Assembly (NCBI GenBank): GCA_024803745.1
Contig: JANJXV010000013.1
Location: 57,127,602-57,191,601, forward strand
Source of the DNA: Megascapheus bottae
Lineage: Eukaryota; Chordata; Mammalia; Rodentia; Geomyidae
Direction of reading: 5' to 3'
Length of the DNA stretch: 64,000 bases
The notes beneath the pieces were generated by a model. It worked only from the letters and a program-made list of their open reading frames with translations, had not been told where the DNA came from and did not search any database. Position numbers and translations under genes: made by a program. Shown here one piece after another: positions 23,463-32,979 of this stretch; the stretch's first letter is position 1; every line of letters begins with the position of its first letter.

Positions 23463-23468
23463 ACATGC
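23277..23468 (+). repeat. (TG)n microsatellite with GGTG interruptions
   Basis: About 190 bases of TG units broken by regularly placed GGTG, GTGGTG and one GCGTG. Frames on both strands are open through it (Cys/Val on one strand, Thr/His on the other), which is a repeat artefact. Confidence 0.97.
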
Positions 23469-24354
23469 ACACGGGGGCATGGGAGGGCGGGTGCAGAGGC
23501 ACGCTGGTCACTGCTGGGGTGCAGACAAGGCCTCAACTTGTGCTGTGGTGACAGGCATGGTCAGGGAAGTGCCCTGGGGTGCCCGACGCAGAGGCCTGAC
23601 TCTCACCAGCCGTGGGCAGAGGCCAGTCCTCACAAGGTGCCCAGTGCCAGCAGGCAGGTTCCGTGGGGACATTTAAGTACACCTCCCAAAGGAAGATGCG
23701 GGCCCAGGAGGCATTTCCAGAGTGCTGTGGCTCAGGTCTCACCCCCGTTGGCATTTCCGAGTGCCCTGGTGCCCCGGTGGTCGGGGAACAGCTGGCAGAG
23801 CTGTCAGGGTGGACAAAGAAGTGGACTTATTAGGCTGGTGTGTATCTGATAGCAGGGGAGAGAAATGGAGGGCTGGGGCTGCCCCAATGCCCCTGGCAGC
23901 CCTGCCTGGAGGTGTGAGGCAGTAAGGGAGGGGTAAGATGCCGTGGGCATTCCTGCCTTGTGCCCACACGGCACCCGAGCCTCGGGAAGGCTGCCACCAC
24001 CCCACCACCCCACCACCCCACCACCCCACCGCAGCCTGTACAGCTCAGGAGAGTGGGGCAGACAGAAGGGCCAGGGCAGGGCCCCGCTGGCTGCTCCCAG
24101 TGTGGGGCTGGCACAGGCTCTCTGGGGCTCTAGAAAGCCACATTCCTGAGGCTGCAGGGTGTCTGTCCCCCTCAGCAGAGTAGAAAGGAAGAAAGCAGCC
24201 TGGCTGGAGAAGGAGATTCAGCCCTGAGCCAGGGAAGGGGTGAGAAGGGAGTGGGGCTAGGAGGGAAAGGGCTGGCTGGGCTCTTGGTGTGCGAACCCTC
24301 GCCTGCCCCAAGTGGGGATTGGAGGCTGGCCTGCCTACCATCCGTCCCTCCCTA
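23469..24354. other. Unique DNA with an 8-bp C-rich repeat
   Basis: CCACCACC repeats four to five times at 23993-24031, giving a G4 motif on the minus strand. No gene recognised. Confidence 0.5.
23993..24031 (-). repeat. (CCACCACC)n, G4 on minus strand
   Basis: Four CCCC runs spaced by ACCA give four GGGG runs with four-base loops on the minus strand, a regular G-quadruplex/i-motif pattern. Confidence 0.8.
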
Positions 24355-24440
24355 GCAAGTGAACGTGTGTTTATTCTTCCTCACTGGAGCCCGCATGCAG
24401 TGAATTAATTTCCTGACGTAGTAAACATTTTGAAAGGCCA
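24355..24440. promoter_or_regulatory. Candidate conserved non-coding block
   Basis: GTGAATTAATTTCCTGACG followed by TAGTAAACATTTTG holds a homeodomain-like ATTAAT, a TGACG half-site and a forkhead GTAAACA within 40 bp, in an AT-rich island surrounded by GC-rich DNA. Function inferred only. Confidence 0.33.
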
Positions 24441-24961
24441 ACATCCTTTTCCCTGGCTTTGCACCGCAAAGCATCACTTGCTTTCGTCAACAGTGGGAAT
24501 TCATGTTCTCAGCCTTGCGACTTCTAGAGCCCGAGACCCCATCGCCTCCTTTCTCAGGGATTTCCTGGGCTCAGACCCACCCCTCACCAGGGTTCCCTTT
24601 GGGCCAAGTGTTGGCCTGTTGCCTCTGGGGTGGGTGGGACCTCGGCAGCGGCCTGAGCTGGCGGTGGTGTCAGCCTGGTCTCTGGCCTGCAGGGCTGTGC
24701 TGGGCTTTGGGGCAGGAGGTCCTGGGGTTGAATCCAACTTGTTTTCTTAGGGCCAAGTCCTTGGCTAAGGAAGGCTACCACTGTCGGGGAAGACTCAGGG
24801 CAGTGAAGCCAGGGTGGGTTGGGCTTCAGTCTCCAGGAGTGCTGGTGGAAGGGGAAGGCCTCCAGAGCAGGGCCCGGGCCCTGGTGGGGGTGTCAGCCTT
24901 GGGTGGGCAACAGCCAGAGCTCCTCCAGTGTGGCAGTTAGTCCTGAGACTAGGGCTCCCTG
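24441..24961. other. GC-rich unique DNA, no gene seen
   Basis: No repeat or coding signal recognised. Confidence 0.5.
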
Positions 24962-25385
24962 ATAGCAGTGTGTGCACGTGTGACCACACACCTCACAGGT
25001 ACACGGTGTGTGCCTGCATATGCACGTGCGGGTGGGTGTGTGCATCAGCATGAACGGTGTGTCCCGGAGCACACACGTGTACACAGGTGTGTGCTATTGT
25101 GTGTGCATTCACATGCACTTGCAGAAATGCATTGCCTGTGTGTGCATGCATGTGCCAGCACACACTGCTCATGCATGTGCATGTGCAGGCACACATTGAT
25201 TGTGTGTGCCTGCACATGCGTGTGCAGACATGCATGGTGTGTGTGCAGGCCTGCACGTGCATGTGTGTGCCAGCACATACCACGTATGCACGTGTGCAGG
25301 CATGTGCTGATTGCGTGTGCATGTACATGCGTGTGCAGGCATGCATTGCTTGCTTGTGTGTGCACATGGGCATGCATGGAGAAGC
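24962..25385. repeat. Degenerate alternating Pu/Py (TGCA/TGTG) block
   Basis: About 420 bases of TGTGTGCATGCACGTGTGC-like sequence. Segments such as GTGTGTGCCTGCACATGCG and GTGTGCATGTACATGCG recur with spacing of very roughly 50-70 bp, suggesting an old minisatellite. Alternation of purine and pyrimidine is kept through most substitutions, so the block is a strong Z-DNA candidate. Confidence 0.8.
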
Positions 25386-26489
25386 TCTGTGCCCCTCGCC
25401 CAGCTCCCGCCACGTTGCTGTGCATGTTCTCCCTCATGTTTGGCATTTTTTGCGGCTGAGTTGGGGGCTGTGGCTTGGGGGGACTGGGCAGTGGGGGAGG
25501 GGTTGTTTATGCCTCGGTCCACCCAGGGTACACATTCTTGTGGTTGTCTCTTTAACTTGGTAAAAATTTGGGAAATTTCTAAATAAAACAAAACAAAGGA
25601 ACATTTTCAAAAGGATTTCAAAATCAGAGCCGCTCCTCCTCTCCCCAAGTGCACGGGGCAGCGTGTGTGTGTGTGCTGCGGGGACGGCCCGTGGGCTCTG
25701 CTGAGAGGCATCGGGCCGTCGGGGACACACGGCCGGCTCTGAGCCCCCACCGCTCTGTGGCGGTGTCCATGGTGTCAGGGTCTGGGGGTGTCTCAGCCTC
25801 TCCGGGCTCTGGGGGCCAGGTGAGGGGTGCAGGAGCAGCACAGCCCGCACAGGGTGGCAGAGCCGGCCTCGGGAAGCTGAGGGAACCTGGGCTCTCCTGT
25901 GCGCAAGGGTCACGTGTGACAGCAGAGCTGGCCATCTGGGAGAGGCTGGGAGAGGACAGGGCAGTGGTGGGCCCGTGGAAGGCAGGTGACCAGGGTAGGG
26001 CTGGCTAGAGAAGGCTCTGGAAGGGTCAGTGATGGCTGGGCAGGTGCAGGGGAGCCACAGGCTCCCCCACTCCCCATGGTGAGGGGTGGGGCTGCTGGGT
26101 CAGGGGAGGGGGGCACATAGGGGGCTGCGGGGCCTCCGGGGGCCTTGTCCCCTCCCTGCTACACCTCAGAAGTGCTGGGCCCCAGGGGCGGCCTGTCCTG
26201 GACCTGGTCCTGTCCCCGTCCCTTGGGCGGTCCCCATCTGCCTGGTCCCCTGGGAGGGGCTGGACGGATGGGGAGCTCGGTGAAGGTACTTCCGTCTTGT
26301 GGGACCAGGGAGACCCCAGCTCCTCCAGAGCTCATCACTGCTCCCCCATGCGTGCAGAAGTGTCCATGCCACTGGCGTGGAAGGGGTCAGCCCCCGCTCT
26401 GCCTCGGGGTCCCCTGCTTGGAGCCAGCTCTGCTCCAGCTGTGTCCCCAGGGGGCGGAGTGCCATCCCTGAGCTCTTTTTGTGTTGGAG
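25386..26489. other. Unique DNA with an isolated AATAAA
   Basis: AATAAA at 25582-25587 follows an AT-rich stretch (TTTGGGAAATTTC). It might be a 3' end or an AT-rich conserved block; the surrounding A-rich DNA makes a chance match likely. The rest is GC-rich without features. Confidence 0.4.
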
Positions 26490-26705
26490 CTCTTTAGTGC
26501 TTACCACTTCGAGCCAAGGCGCGGCGCGGGTTCCAGTTTTCTGGGGGTTAATTGGAGGTGAGAATCTCACAGACTTCCCCTCCCCTCTCCTCCTCTTCGC
26601 TCTCCTCCTGTCCACTGCCCTCCCCTCCTCTCCCCTCCCCTCCTGTCCACTGCCCTCCCCTCCCCTCCTCTTCCCTCTCCTCCCTTCTCAGATCTCAGCC
26701 TCCGG
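26490..26705 (-). mobile_element. Antisense SINE interrupted by C/T array
   Basis: The antisense SINE segments TTGGAGGTGAGAATCTCAC and TCAGATCTCAGCCTCC, normally adjacent, are separated by a C/T tract at 26575-26692. In the tract TGTCCACTGCCCTCCCC occurs twice, so it is itself a short minisatellite that expanded inside the SINE. Confidence 0.75.
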
Positions 26706-26757
26706 TGTCACGAGCCTCTGGCACCTAACCAATTTTTTAAGTCAAATATCTAGATTT

Positions 26758-26880
26758 TTAAGTTTTTCTCTTGAGACAATGTCTCACTGTGTATCCCGGG
26801 CTGGACTCTTAATTTTCTTTCCTTCTGCCTCAGCCTCCTAAGTGCCGGGATTAAAGGCGTGCTCTACCAAAACACCCAAG
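26758..26880 (-). mobile_element. B1-type SINE, antisense
   Basis: GAGACAATGTCTCACTGTG, then GCCTCAGCCTCCTAAGTGCC and GGGATTAAAGGCG are the reverse complement of a rodent B1 monomer (7SL RNA-derived). It lacks the tRNA-like half of the composite SINEs. Confidence 0.85.
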
Positions 26881-27244
26881 GCCAAGTGGACACTGGGTAA
26901 TCTGGTGGTAGTGGACCTGGGTGGGTTGTGGGGCAGCATTCTTTTTTTCTGAAGGTCAACGACTAAGTGCTTTAGGGTCTATGGGGCCCGTGGTGGTGGA
27001 TCGTCCATCCCTGGCTTCTCCCTCCGGCCTTTGGAAGAAGCCACAGATGATGCACAGAACTTGTCCCCAACCCGGGGTCCTCCGAGAAGCGGGGCCCCCT
27101 CATCAGAGCCTCAGAGGCACGGCTCGCTCAGCACAGCCTGGCAGGTATGGAGAGGGCACGGCCTCTCTCTGGAGGGGCGAGGGCTGGAACTCAGAGCCCA
27201 GTGGCCAGGCACTCGGCCACAGAGCCACAGCCCGGCCCTCCACT
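26881..27244. other. Unique DNA, no gene seen
   Basis: No recognisable feature. Confidence 0.45.
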
Positions 27245-27475
27245 TCTTAAACATAACAAACAAAAGCATTTCAGAGACATTAGAGGATTTCCCCACAGTT
27301 CGCAGAATAAACAGCTTTGCTATTTGATTAAACAACGATAAGCTGCTCTCACTGTACAAATTAAGTGTCCGGATCAGAGTCAAATCTCCACAGGCGAATC
27401 TAAAAATAGATTCCAGGCCAAATAGATTTAATCTTTCATGGTGGCAAATTATACATGACAGAAAATTCCTCACTG
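27245..27475. promoter_or_regulatory. Candidate enhancer-like conserved block
   Basis: The most sharply bounded AT-rich island in the GC-rich part of the window, about 230 bp. It holds CTAAAAATAG (27400-27409), a full MEF2 consensus, ACGATAAG (GATA-type), TGATTAAAC and ACAAATTAAG (homeodomain-type) and a second AT-rich AATAGATTTAATC. It is unique, not SINE or LINE in appearance, and not simple repeat. Motif density suggests a cis-regulatory element; conservation could not be tested. Confidence 0.4.
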
Positions 27476-27984
27476 CCCACCGCCAGGGGCACCGCCCAGG
27501 GGCGTGGAGCCCTCCATTATGCCATCATGGCTGCCCACTTCCCACACAGAACCTGCGCCCTGCCCGTGGAAGGACGGCAGGACGGCAGGGACCTCGCGGA
27601 ACCACGTCCCGGAGCCCCCGGCTGTTTTGTTGCCGTAGCTGGAGGCACGCGGCATCCCTGTGGTGACTGACCTGGAAACAGGACCACCAGACATGGAAGA
27701 CTTCCCGGGACGCCTCACACGGCCCCCCGCCTCGGAAGCGTCCCACAGTGACGAGATGAGAGATGCACCCTCGCTGCTGGGTCGGCCTGACATCGGACCA
27801 GAAAGGAGCCTGACGACGCCCGAGAGGAGGCGCCTGGCCAGGCTCTGTGCACAGGTAACTGGTGTGGAGACGGGGCTGTCTGGTGTCCAGAGCATGGGCT
27901 GGAGGACAAGGTGGCCGGAGCCAGTGGCCTGTGCCACTGTCCTCACCCCTCCACTGGGCCACGCCACAGCCAGGTGCCTGGGCA
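27476..27984. other. Unique DNA, no convincing gene
   Basis: A + frame of 182 codons starts at 27660 and has an in-frame GT donor-like CACAGGTAACTGG near 27850, but it continues into antisense SINE sequence and has no recognisable domain. Confidence 0.45.
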
Positions 27985-28095
27985 GGTGTGACTTGCTCTT
28001 GTCTCAGTCCTGGGGCTTGAACTCAGGGCCTCTTGCTCTGGCGTGGCTTGTTTGCTCAGGGCTGGTGCTCTACCATCTGAACCATATCTCCACTA
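27985..28095 (-). mobile_element. ID-like SINE tail, antisense
   Basis: GGGGCTTGAACTCAGGGCC and GGTGCTCTACCATCTGAACC are the reverse complement of the B-box-like and A-box-like segments of the tRNA-like unit. Confidence 0.82.
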
Positions 28096-28253
28096 GGGGA
28101 GTTGCCTTGAGGCTGCCGAGGCAGAGAGCCCATGCCAGGACCCCTGGGATGCCTGAGCCGCCATGGCAGGGGCTCTGGATGGAAAGCAGACTTCAGAAAG
28201 GAACCTGAGGACTCCACGTCTGACCGAGAGAAAGAAAAGACAAGCTGAAGTTA

Positions 28254-28445
28254 GAGCCAGAATGGTGGCTCATGCCAGCAGCCCCAGCTAATCAGGAGAC
28301 GGAGACCTGAGGATCAGGGTTCAAAGCCAGCTAGGAAAACATATTCAAGAGATGCTTATCTCCAGCAAGACCAGCAAAAAGTCGAAATGGAGATGGGGCT
28401 CCAGTGGTTGAGAGAGGTCCAGGCCTTGAGTGCAGCCCCTGGGTC
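28254..28445 (+). mobile_element. Composite B1-like/ID-like SINE
   Basis: GGTGGCTCATGCCAGCAGCC, GAGGATCAGGGTTCAAAGCC and the decayed tRNA-like GCTCCAGTGGTTGAGAG lie in the expected order. No clean A tail. Confidence 0.8.
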
Positions 28446-29245
28446 AGAGCGGGCTGCCCTGCCTGCAGGGCCTAACCCATCTCCTCCTGCCTTGAGCCTG
28501 CTCACCCTGGCTCAGGCGGTGGAGACTTGCTGGCTGGTGCTCACCCCTGACTCCCTCTCCCTGTCTCCACCGCCAGGACCAGCGGTCCTGGGGCTGGCGC
28601 AGGTCCAGAGCGCTTGTCCTTGTTCCTGCTGCTGCCCTGGGGTTGGTTGAGGGCTGCCTGCATCCCTTGGCAACTGGGATGCCCAACAGAGGACCTGCCT
28701 GCTCCCCCACCCCGGGCCATCTCATCCCAGGACCCTTCTAGTTCACCGTCAGTCTCGTGGCCACCCTGAAGTCACAGCCATGGACACGTGACCAGGGACC
28801 ACCACTGGGCCAACTCCTCCTTCGAGACCTGGGCCCCTGGCTGAGCACCACCTGGTCCTGCCCTGGCGCAGCCCAGCCTCAGGGTCCTTCAGCGATGATG
28901 GCCTGGCTGGCTTGGTCCAGACACAAACCAGAGACAGATGCACGTGAGGTGCGGGTGGGGGCCTGGTCTCCTGGCACCCCTCGTGGGGACTGGACCACAG
29001 CCACAGTCAACGCAACAGTTCCCAAGGAAAACACACACAAACACACAAACACACAACTGCACACGGGCATGGCCCAGAAACAGTTTAGGACAATATTTGT
29101 TCTGAACCCAAACCTGAGGCTGCAGCTGCCCCCTGCTGCCATGCCTGCCCCAGTGGTGGGGCACGAGGAGAGACCTCTCCCCACGGTGGGGTCCCCCCAG
29201 CCTCCATCGAGGGCCTCCCCAGCCAGGAGCAAAAATGGAAAGAGC
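28446..29245. other. Unique DNA, no gene seen
   Basis: A short CACAAA repeat lies near 29030-29055. No gene recognised. Confidence 0.45.
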
Positions 29246-29490
29246 AGCCAGGTACTGATGGCTCACGCCTGTCATCCTAGCTACTCCGGAAGCTGAGATT
29301 GGAGGATCAAAGTTCAAAGCTGGCCTGGGCAGGAAAGTCCGTGCGAGTCAAGCACCAGTCAAGCACCAGAAAACCTGAAGTGGTGCTGTGGCTCGAGGGG
29401 GTAGAGAACTAGCTTTGAGCCAAACAGAGCTCAGGGACAGCGCCCAGGTCCTGAGTTCAAACCTCATCCTGGCAAAAAACCAAAATGAAA
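29246..29490 (+). mobile_element. Full-length composite SINE
   Basis: Head GATGGCTCACGCCTGTCATC, centre TTCAAAGCTGGCCTGGGCAG, then a duplicated AGTCAAGCACC, then GTGGCTCGAGGGGGTAGAG and GAGTTCAAACC with an A-rich tail. An 11-bp internal tandem duplication (AGTCAAGCACC) distinguishes this copy. Confidence 0.9.
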
Positions 29491-29624
29491 CGGGAAGTGA
29501 GGTGGTGGTGGGAGTTGGTGACATGTGCGGGACCCCGGTGTGGGCGCTGCCCCACGGGAGCTGTGGCCGGCGGCCCCAGATTTCAATAGTTAAGCTGATG
29601 GCCACCCCGTGACTCAGTCCACTT

Positions 29625-30115
29625 CCACATATTTACCGAGGAGGAAAAAATACATCCATTGCAGAATCACCACACACACAAAACCAGAAGCATTTGTAAT
29701 GTGCCATTACCAAAACAGAAAACCAAGAAAGCAACCCCAGTCCCGATGACTTCAAAAATTAAATACTTGGACTAACCCTAGGAAGGAGAAAGGTTTCTAC
29801 ATTGACAACACTGAGAAGAGCAGCAGAAGGGTGTGAAGGCGGAAAGACACCGCCCCAGGGCCCTCGCTCTGCAGAAGCTGATGCTGTGAAACCGCTACAC
29901 GACCCAAAGCAGACTCAGAGCAGTTCCCACGAAAATCCCAGTGTCCTTCTCTGAAATAGTCCTAAAATTCATATGGCAGCAAAGCCCTTGCATAGCCAAA
30001 GCAATCCTGAGCAAAACTAGCACCACTTCACACCGCAGTACGGAGCCATGGTAACAGCAACAGCTTGGCACCAGCACAAAAACGAGCCTGAAAATCAAAA
30101 TAGGATGCAATATAA
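29625..30115 (+). mobile_element. LINE-1 fragment A, ORF2 part
   Basis: CTAAAATTCATATGGCAGC, ATAGCCAAAGCAATCCTGAG and the A-rich codon use are typical of the 3' part of L1 ORF2 (reverse transcriptase region and beyond). Frames are broken by stops, so the copy is dead. The + strand is the sense strand. It continues after a SINE insertion at 30493. Confidence 0.82.
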
Positions 30116-30492
30116 AAATCCGCCAATAAGGGGTCAGGAGGGTGGCTTAATGGTAAAGTGCTTACCTGGCATGCATGCAGTCCTGGGTTCAGTTCCTCAG
30201 TACCACACAGAGAGAAGAAGTTGGGACCAGTGCTGTGGCTCAAGTGGTAGAGCATCAGCCTTAGAAAGCTCAGGGACTGGGGAAAACAAAGAGAATGTCG
30301 TGGGTCAGGGGCATGGCCTAGTGGGAGAGTGCTCGCCTGGTATACGCAAAGTCCCGGGTGCAATTCTTTGGTACCACACACACAGAAAAAGCCAGACGTG
30401 GTGCTGGGCTCAGGTGGTAGAGCTCAAGGACAGTGCCCAGGCCCTGAGCTCAAGCCTCCGTCCTGGAAAAAAGAAAACAAATCCACAAATAA
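30116..30492 (+). mobile_element. Two tRNA-like SINE units inside L1
   Basis: A first unit (GGTGGCTTAATGGTAAAGTG, GGGTTCAGTTCC, GGCTCAAGTGGTAGAG) is followed by a second (GGCATGGCCTAGTGGGAGAG, CTGAGCTCAAGCC). The pair is flanked by AAATCCGCCAATAA (30116-30129) and AAATCCACAAATAA (30479-30492), a 14-bp diverged target-site duplication. The two may have inserted together or one into the other's tail. Confidence 0.87.
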
Positions 30493-30960
30493 ACTCACAT
30501 AGCTACAAACATCTGATTTTCGACAAGAACACATTGGAGAAGAAAAAGGTGCCAGAGAAATTGGATGCCCACATGTAGAGGCCTGGACCTTGCAAATGGG
30601 ACCCCACCTCACTCTGCAGAAAAGATAATTGATTCCTATTGGATCAAAGATACTACTGTAGGACTTGAAACTTTGAAATGACTACAAGAAAACAGGGAGA
30701 AGGCTCCAAAATGGTAGTTCAGTAACTGCTCTCCTGACGAGCGCTGACAAGTGGAACGGGATCCTGTCTTGTGGTCTCTCATTTGTAGATTCTGGATGTG
30801 AAAAAGTGGCATGAGAATGGGAAGGGGGAAGCAGAGGGGAGGGAAGGAAGAGGGGAATGGGTGGGTAGATACCGCCGAGTATGTGGTGTGCACACAGGAA
30901 AGTAGGGTGATATAGACGTATGTCACATATAACACGTAGAGAATAGGGATATGTAGCATG
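30493..30960 (+). mobile_element. LINE-1 fragment A, continued
   Basis: ACATCTGATTTTCGACAAG, then ATGCCCACATGTAGAGG and TATTGGATCAAAGATACTAC match the late L1 ORF2 order. Past 30770, CTCTCATTTGTAGATTC and a G/A-rich stretch resemble an L1 3'UTR. It is the same element as 29625-30115. Confidence 0.75.
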
Positions 30961-30996
30961 TAACATATACATATATATATATATATACACACACAT
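30961..30996. repeat. (TA)n/(CA)n microsatellite
   Basis: ATATATATATATATATAC followed by ACACAC, probably at the L1 3' end. Confidence 0.9.
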
Positions 30997-30999
30997 ATA

Positions 31000-31210
31000 A
31001 TCCAGGACAGGATGGCATTTGTCTATAATCCCAGCTATGGCATAAGCAGGTGAATGATGGTGTCGAATGGGCAGATCTGGGCAAAAACTGTGAGAGTTCA
31101 CTTGAAAAATAATGAAAGTAAAAGGAGGCGGAGGTGTGGCTTGAATGGTAGATAACTCGTCTGGAGTGTGCAAGAAGCTCATTTTAAATTCCAGAGTTGC
31201 TGAAAAGTAG
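31000..31210 (+). mobile_element. Old, diverged composite SINE
   Basis: GGATGGCATTTGTCTATAATC and GTGTGGCTTGAATGGTAGA fall at the expected spacing for head and tRNA-like half. Heavily mutated. Confidence 0.55.
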
Positions 31211-31299
31211 GACATCAAAGCCCATTAAAAAATAGTTTAAAAGGAGAAGGGGAATAAATAAGAGAGTGCCAGAGGGATGGATTTGAGCAAATATGGAAA

Positions 31300-31478
31300 T
31301 GTCACACTTTGAATGATGAATATACTCCAGCAGAAAGACAGATAAAAGTACACCTCAAATATTGCCCCATACCAAAACTATGCCTCAACTATGGATTTGC
31401 ACAGAAACTTTATAATAGCCAAAAAGTAGAAGCTGCCCACCTGCTGACCAGGGACAAGTAGATAACAATAAATGCTCA
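31300..31478 (+). mobile_element. LINE-1 3' fragment B
   Basis: AACTTTATAATAGCCAAAAAG followed by AGAAGCTGCCCACC parallels the L1 3'UTR segment that reads as a hallmark in most mammals. Short and diverged. Confidence 0.6.
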
Positions 31479-31645
31479 GGGCTGGGACTGTGGCCTAGTG
31501 GAAGACTGCTTGCCCAGCATGCATGAAGACCTGGGTTCGATTCCTCAGTACACATACATTGCTATGGCTCAAGTGATAGAGCACTAGCCTTGAGCAAAAG
31601 TGTTCAAGGACAGGGCTCAGGGGTTGAGTTCAAGCCCCAGGGCTG
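31479..31645 (+). mobile_element. Double tRNA-like SINE
   Basis: TGGCCTAGTGGAAGACTG and GGGTTCGATTCCTCAG form the first unit; GGCTCAAGTGATAGAG and GAGTTCAAGCCCCAG the second. The 3' end leads straight into the GAG/GAA tract. Confidence 0.92.
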
Positions 31646-31905
31646 GTGAAGAAAAAGAAGGAGGAGGAGGAGGAGGAGGAAGAGGAAGAGGAAGAAGGAG
31701 GAGGAGGAAGAAGAGGGGGAGGAAGAGGGGGAGGAGGAAGAGGGGGAGGAAGAGGAAGAGGAGGAGGAGGAGGAAAGAGAGGAGGAGGAGGAAGAAGAAG
31801 AAGAGGAGGAGGAGGAGGAGGAGGAGGAGGAGGAGGAAGAAGAAGAAGAAGAAGAAGAAGAAGAAGAAGAAGAAGAAGAAGAAGAAGAAGAAGAAGAAGA
31901 AGGAG
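31646..31905 (+). repeat. (GAG/GAA)n polypurine tract with ~22 GAA
   Basis: About 260 bases of pure G/A. The final part, roughly 31836-31902, is an uninterrupted GAA run of about 22 units. It begins at the SINE 3' end. Opposite strands read as poly-Glu/Lys/Arg or poly-Ser/Phe/Leu, which are not proteins. Confidence 0.97.
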
Positions 31906-31917
31906 AGCTGGAAGAAG

Positions 31918-32038
31918 AAGGAGTGGTGCTCAAAACACCTCAAATAGCCAATGCAATCAGGAGGTGGAACAATGCTGCAGATAAGATTGCTCAGCTCCTC
32001 AAACTTTACTACAGAGACAATAACAGAAGCAGTGTGGC
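31918..32038 (+). mobile_element. LINE-1 fragment C, part 1 (ORF2)
   Basis: ATAGCCAATGCAATCAGGAG, AACAATGCTGCAGATAAG and CTCAAACTTTACTACAGAG match in order a conserved stretch of L1 ORF2. Split by the SINE at 32039. Confidence 0.85.
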
Positions 32039-32320
32039 AAGCGAGCAGCCGGGCTCACGCCCGTTATCCTGGCTCCTCAGGAGGCTGAGATCTGAGAATG
32101 GCGGTTTGAAGCCAGCCCAGGAAGGAAAGGCCATGAGACTCTTTACCTCCAGTGAACTACTCAGAAAATTCCTGACGTGCACTGTGGCTCACGTGATAGA
32201 GCGTTTAGCCTGCGCAAAAGAAGCTCAAGGGCAGTGCCCAAGCCCTGAGTTTCAGCCCCAGGACTGGCCAAAAACCAAACCCCAAACCAGCCAACTGAAC
32301 AACAACAACACAAATCCTAG
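32039..32320 (+). mobile_element. Composite SINE inside L1
   Basis: GGCTCACGCCCGTTATCC, GAGGCTGAGATCTGAGAATG and TTTGAAGCCAGCCC form the head; GTGGCTCACGTGATAGAG and TGAGTTTCAGCCCC the tRNA-like tail, with a CAAAC-rich 3' end. Confidence 0.9.
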
Positions 32321-32792
32321 CTTGCCAAGGGCATAAAAATAGACCTGAAAAACCAGTGGTACAGACTAGAAGCCCCAAAACAAAGTCATGTACTTGCAGC
32401 CATCTGACTTGCAGCCATTTGGCAAAAAAGCCAAATACGTATGGCAGAAAAAAAGACCTTTTTTCAACAAATGGTGTTGAGAGAACTGCACGTCCATATG
32501 CAGAAGAAGGGAACTGGGTTCCCGTCTATTACATTCACCAGTATCAATTCAAATCAAAGACCTCAACATAAACCACACCTTGATACTACTACAGGAAGAA
32601 ACAGGACAAACACTGGAACTTCCTGGCAGAGGCGGGAGCTTTCCAAGTAGAGTTCCAGGGTCTCCGTCAGCAAATCACAGAAAGACCTGACAAACGGGAC
32701 TGCATCAAACTAAAAGTTTCTACGCAGCAGAGGACATAGTTACTAAACTAAAAAGACAGCCTACAGAATGGGAGATTTTTGCGGGGAGGGGA
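32321..32792 (+). mobile_element. LINE-1 fragment C, part 2 (ORF2 3' part)
   Basis: CAACAAATGGTGTTGAGAG, CTGCACGTCCATATGCAG, TCAATTCAAATCAAAGACC and GACTGCATCAAACTAAAAG occur in the order of L1 ORF2. Stops and indels mark it as a dead copy. Confidence 0.92.
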
Positions 32793-32794
32793 GC

Positions 32795-32979
32795 TATTTA
32801 TTTTGGTGCCATTTCTGGGCCAGGGTACTGTCCTTGGACGTTGCCAAAGCTAACACTCTACCACTTGAACCTCAGCACCACTTCTGGCTTTTTTCTATGT
32901 AAGTGGTACTGAGGAATTGAACCCGGGTCTTCATGCATGCTAGGCAAGCACTCTACCACTAAGCCACACTCCCAGCCCA
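32795..32979 (-). mobile_element. Double tRNA-like SINE, antisense
   Basis: GAATTGAACCCGGGTCTTC, GCAAGCACTCTACCACTAAG and ACTCTACCACTTGAACC are the reverse complements of the B- and A-box-like motifs of both units. Inserted in the L1 against its orientation. Confidence 0.93.

Noticed and set aside
23073..23849. Cys/Val-rich 258-codon frame
   Set aside because: Its core is the (TG)n microsatellite; flanks have no domain.
27660..28208. 182-codon + frame with a splice-donor-like site
   Set aside because: The 3' half runs into antisense SINE sequence and no domain is recognisable; only the first 60 codons look non-repetitive, too little to call a gene.
31600..31984. Glu/Arg/Lys-rich and Ser-rich frames on opposite strands
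   Set aside because: Pure translation of the GAG/GAA tract.
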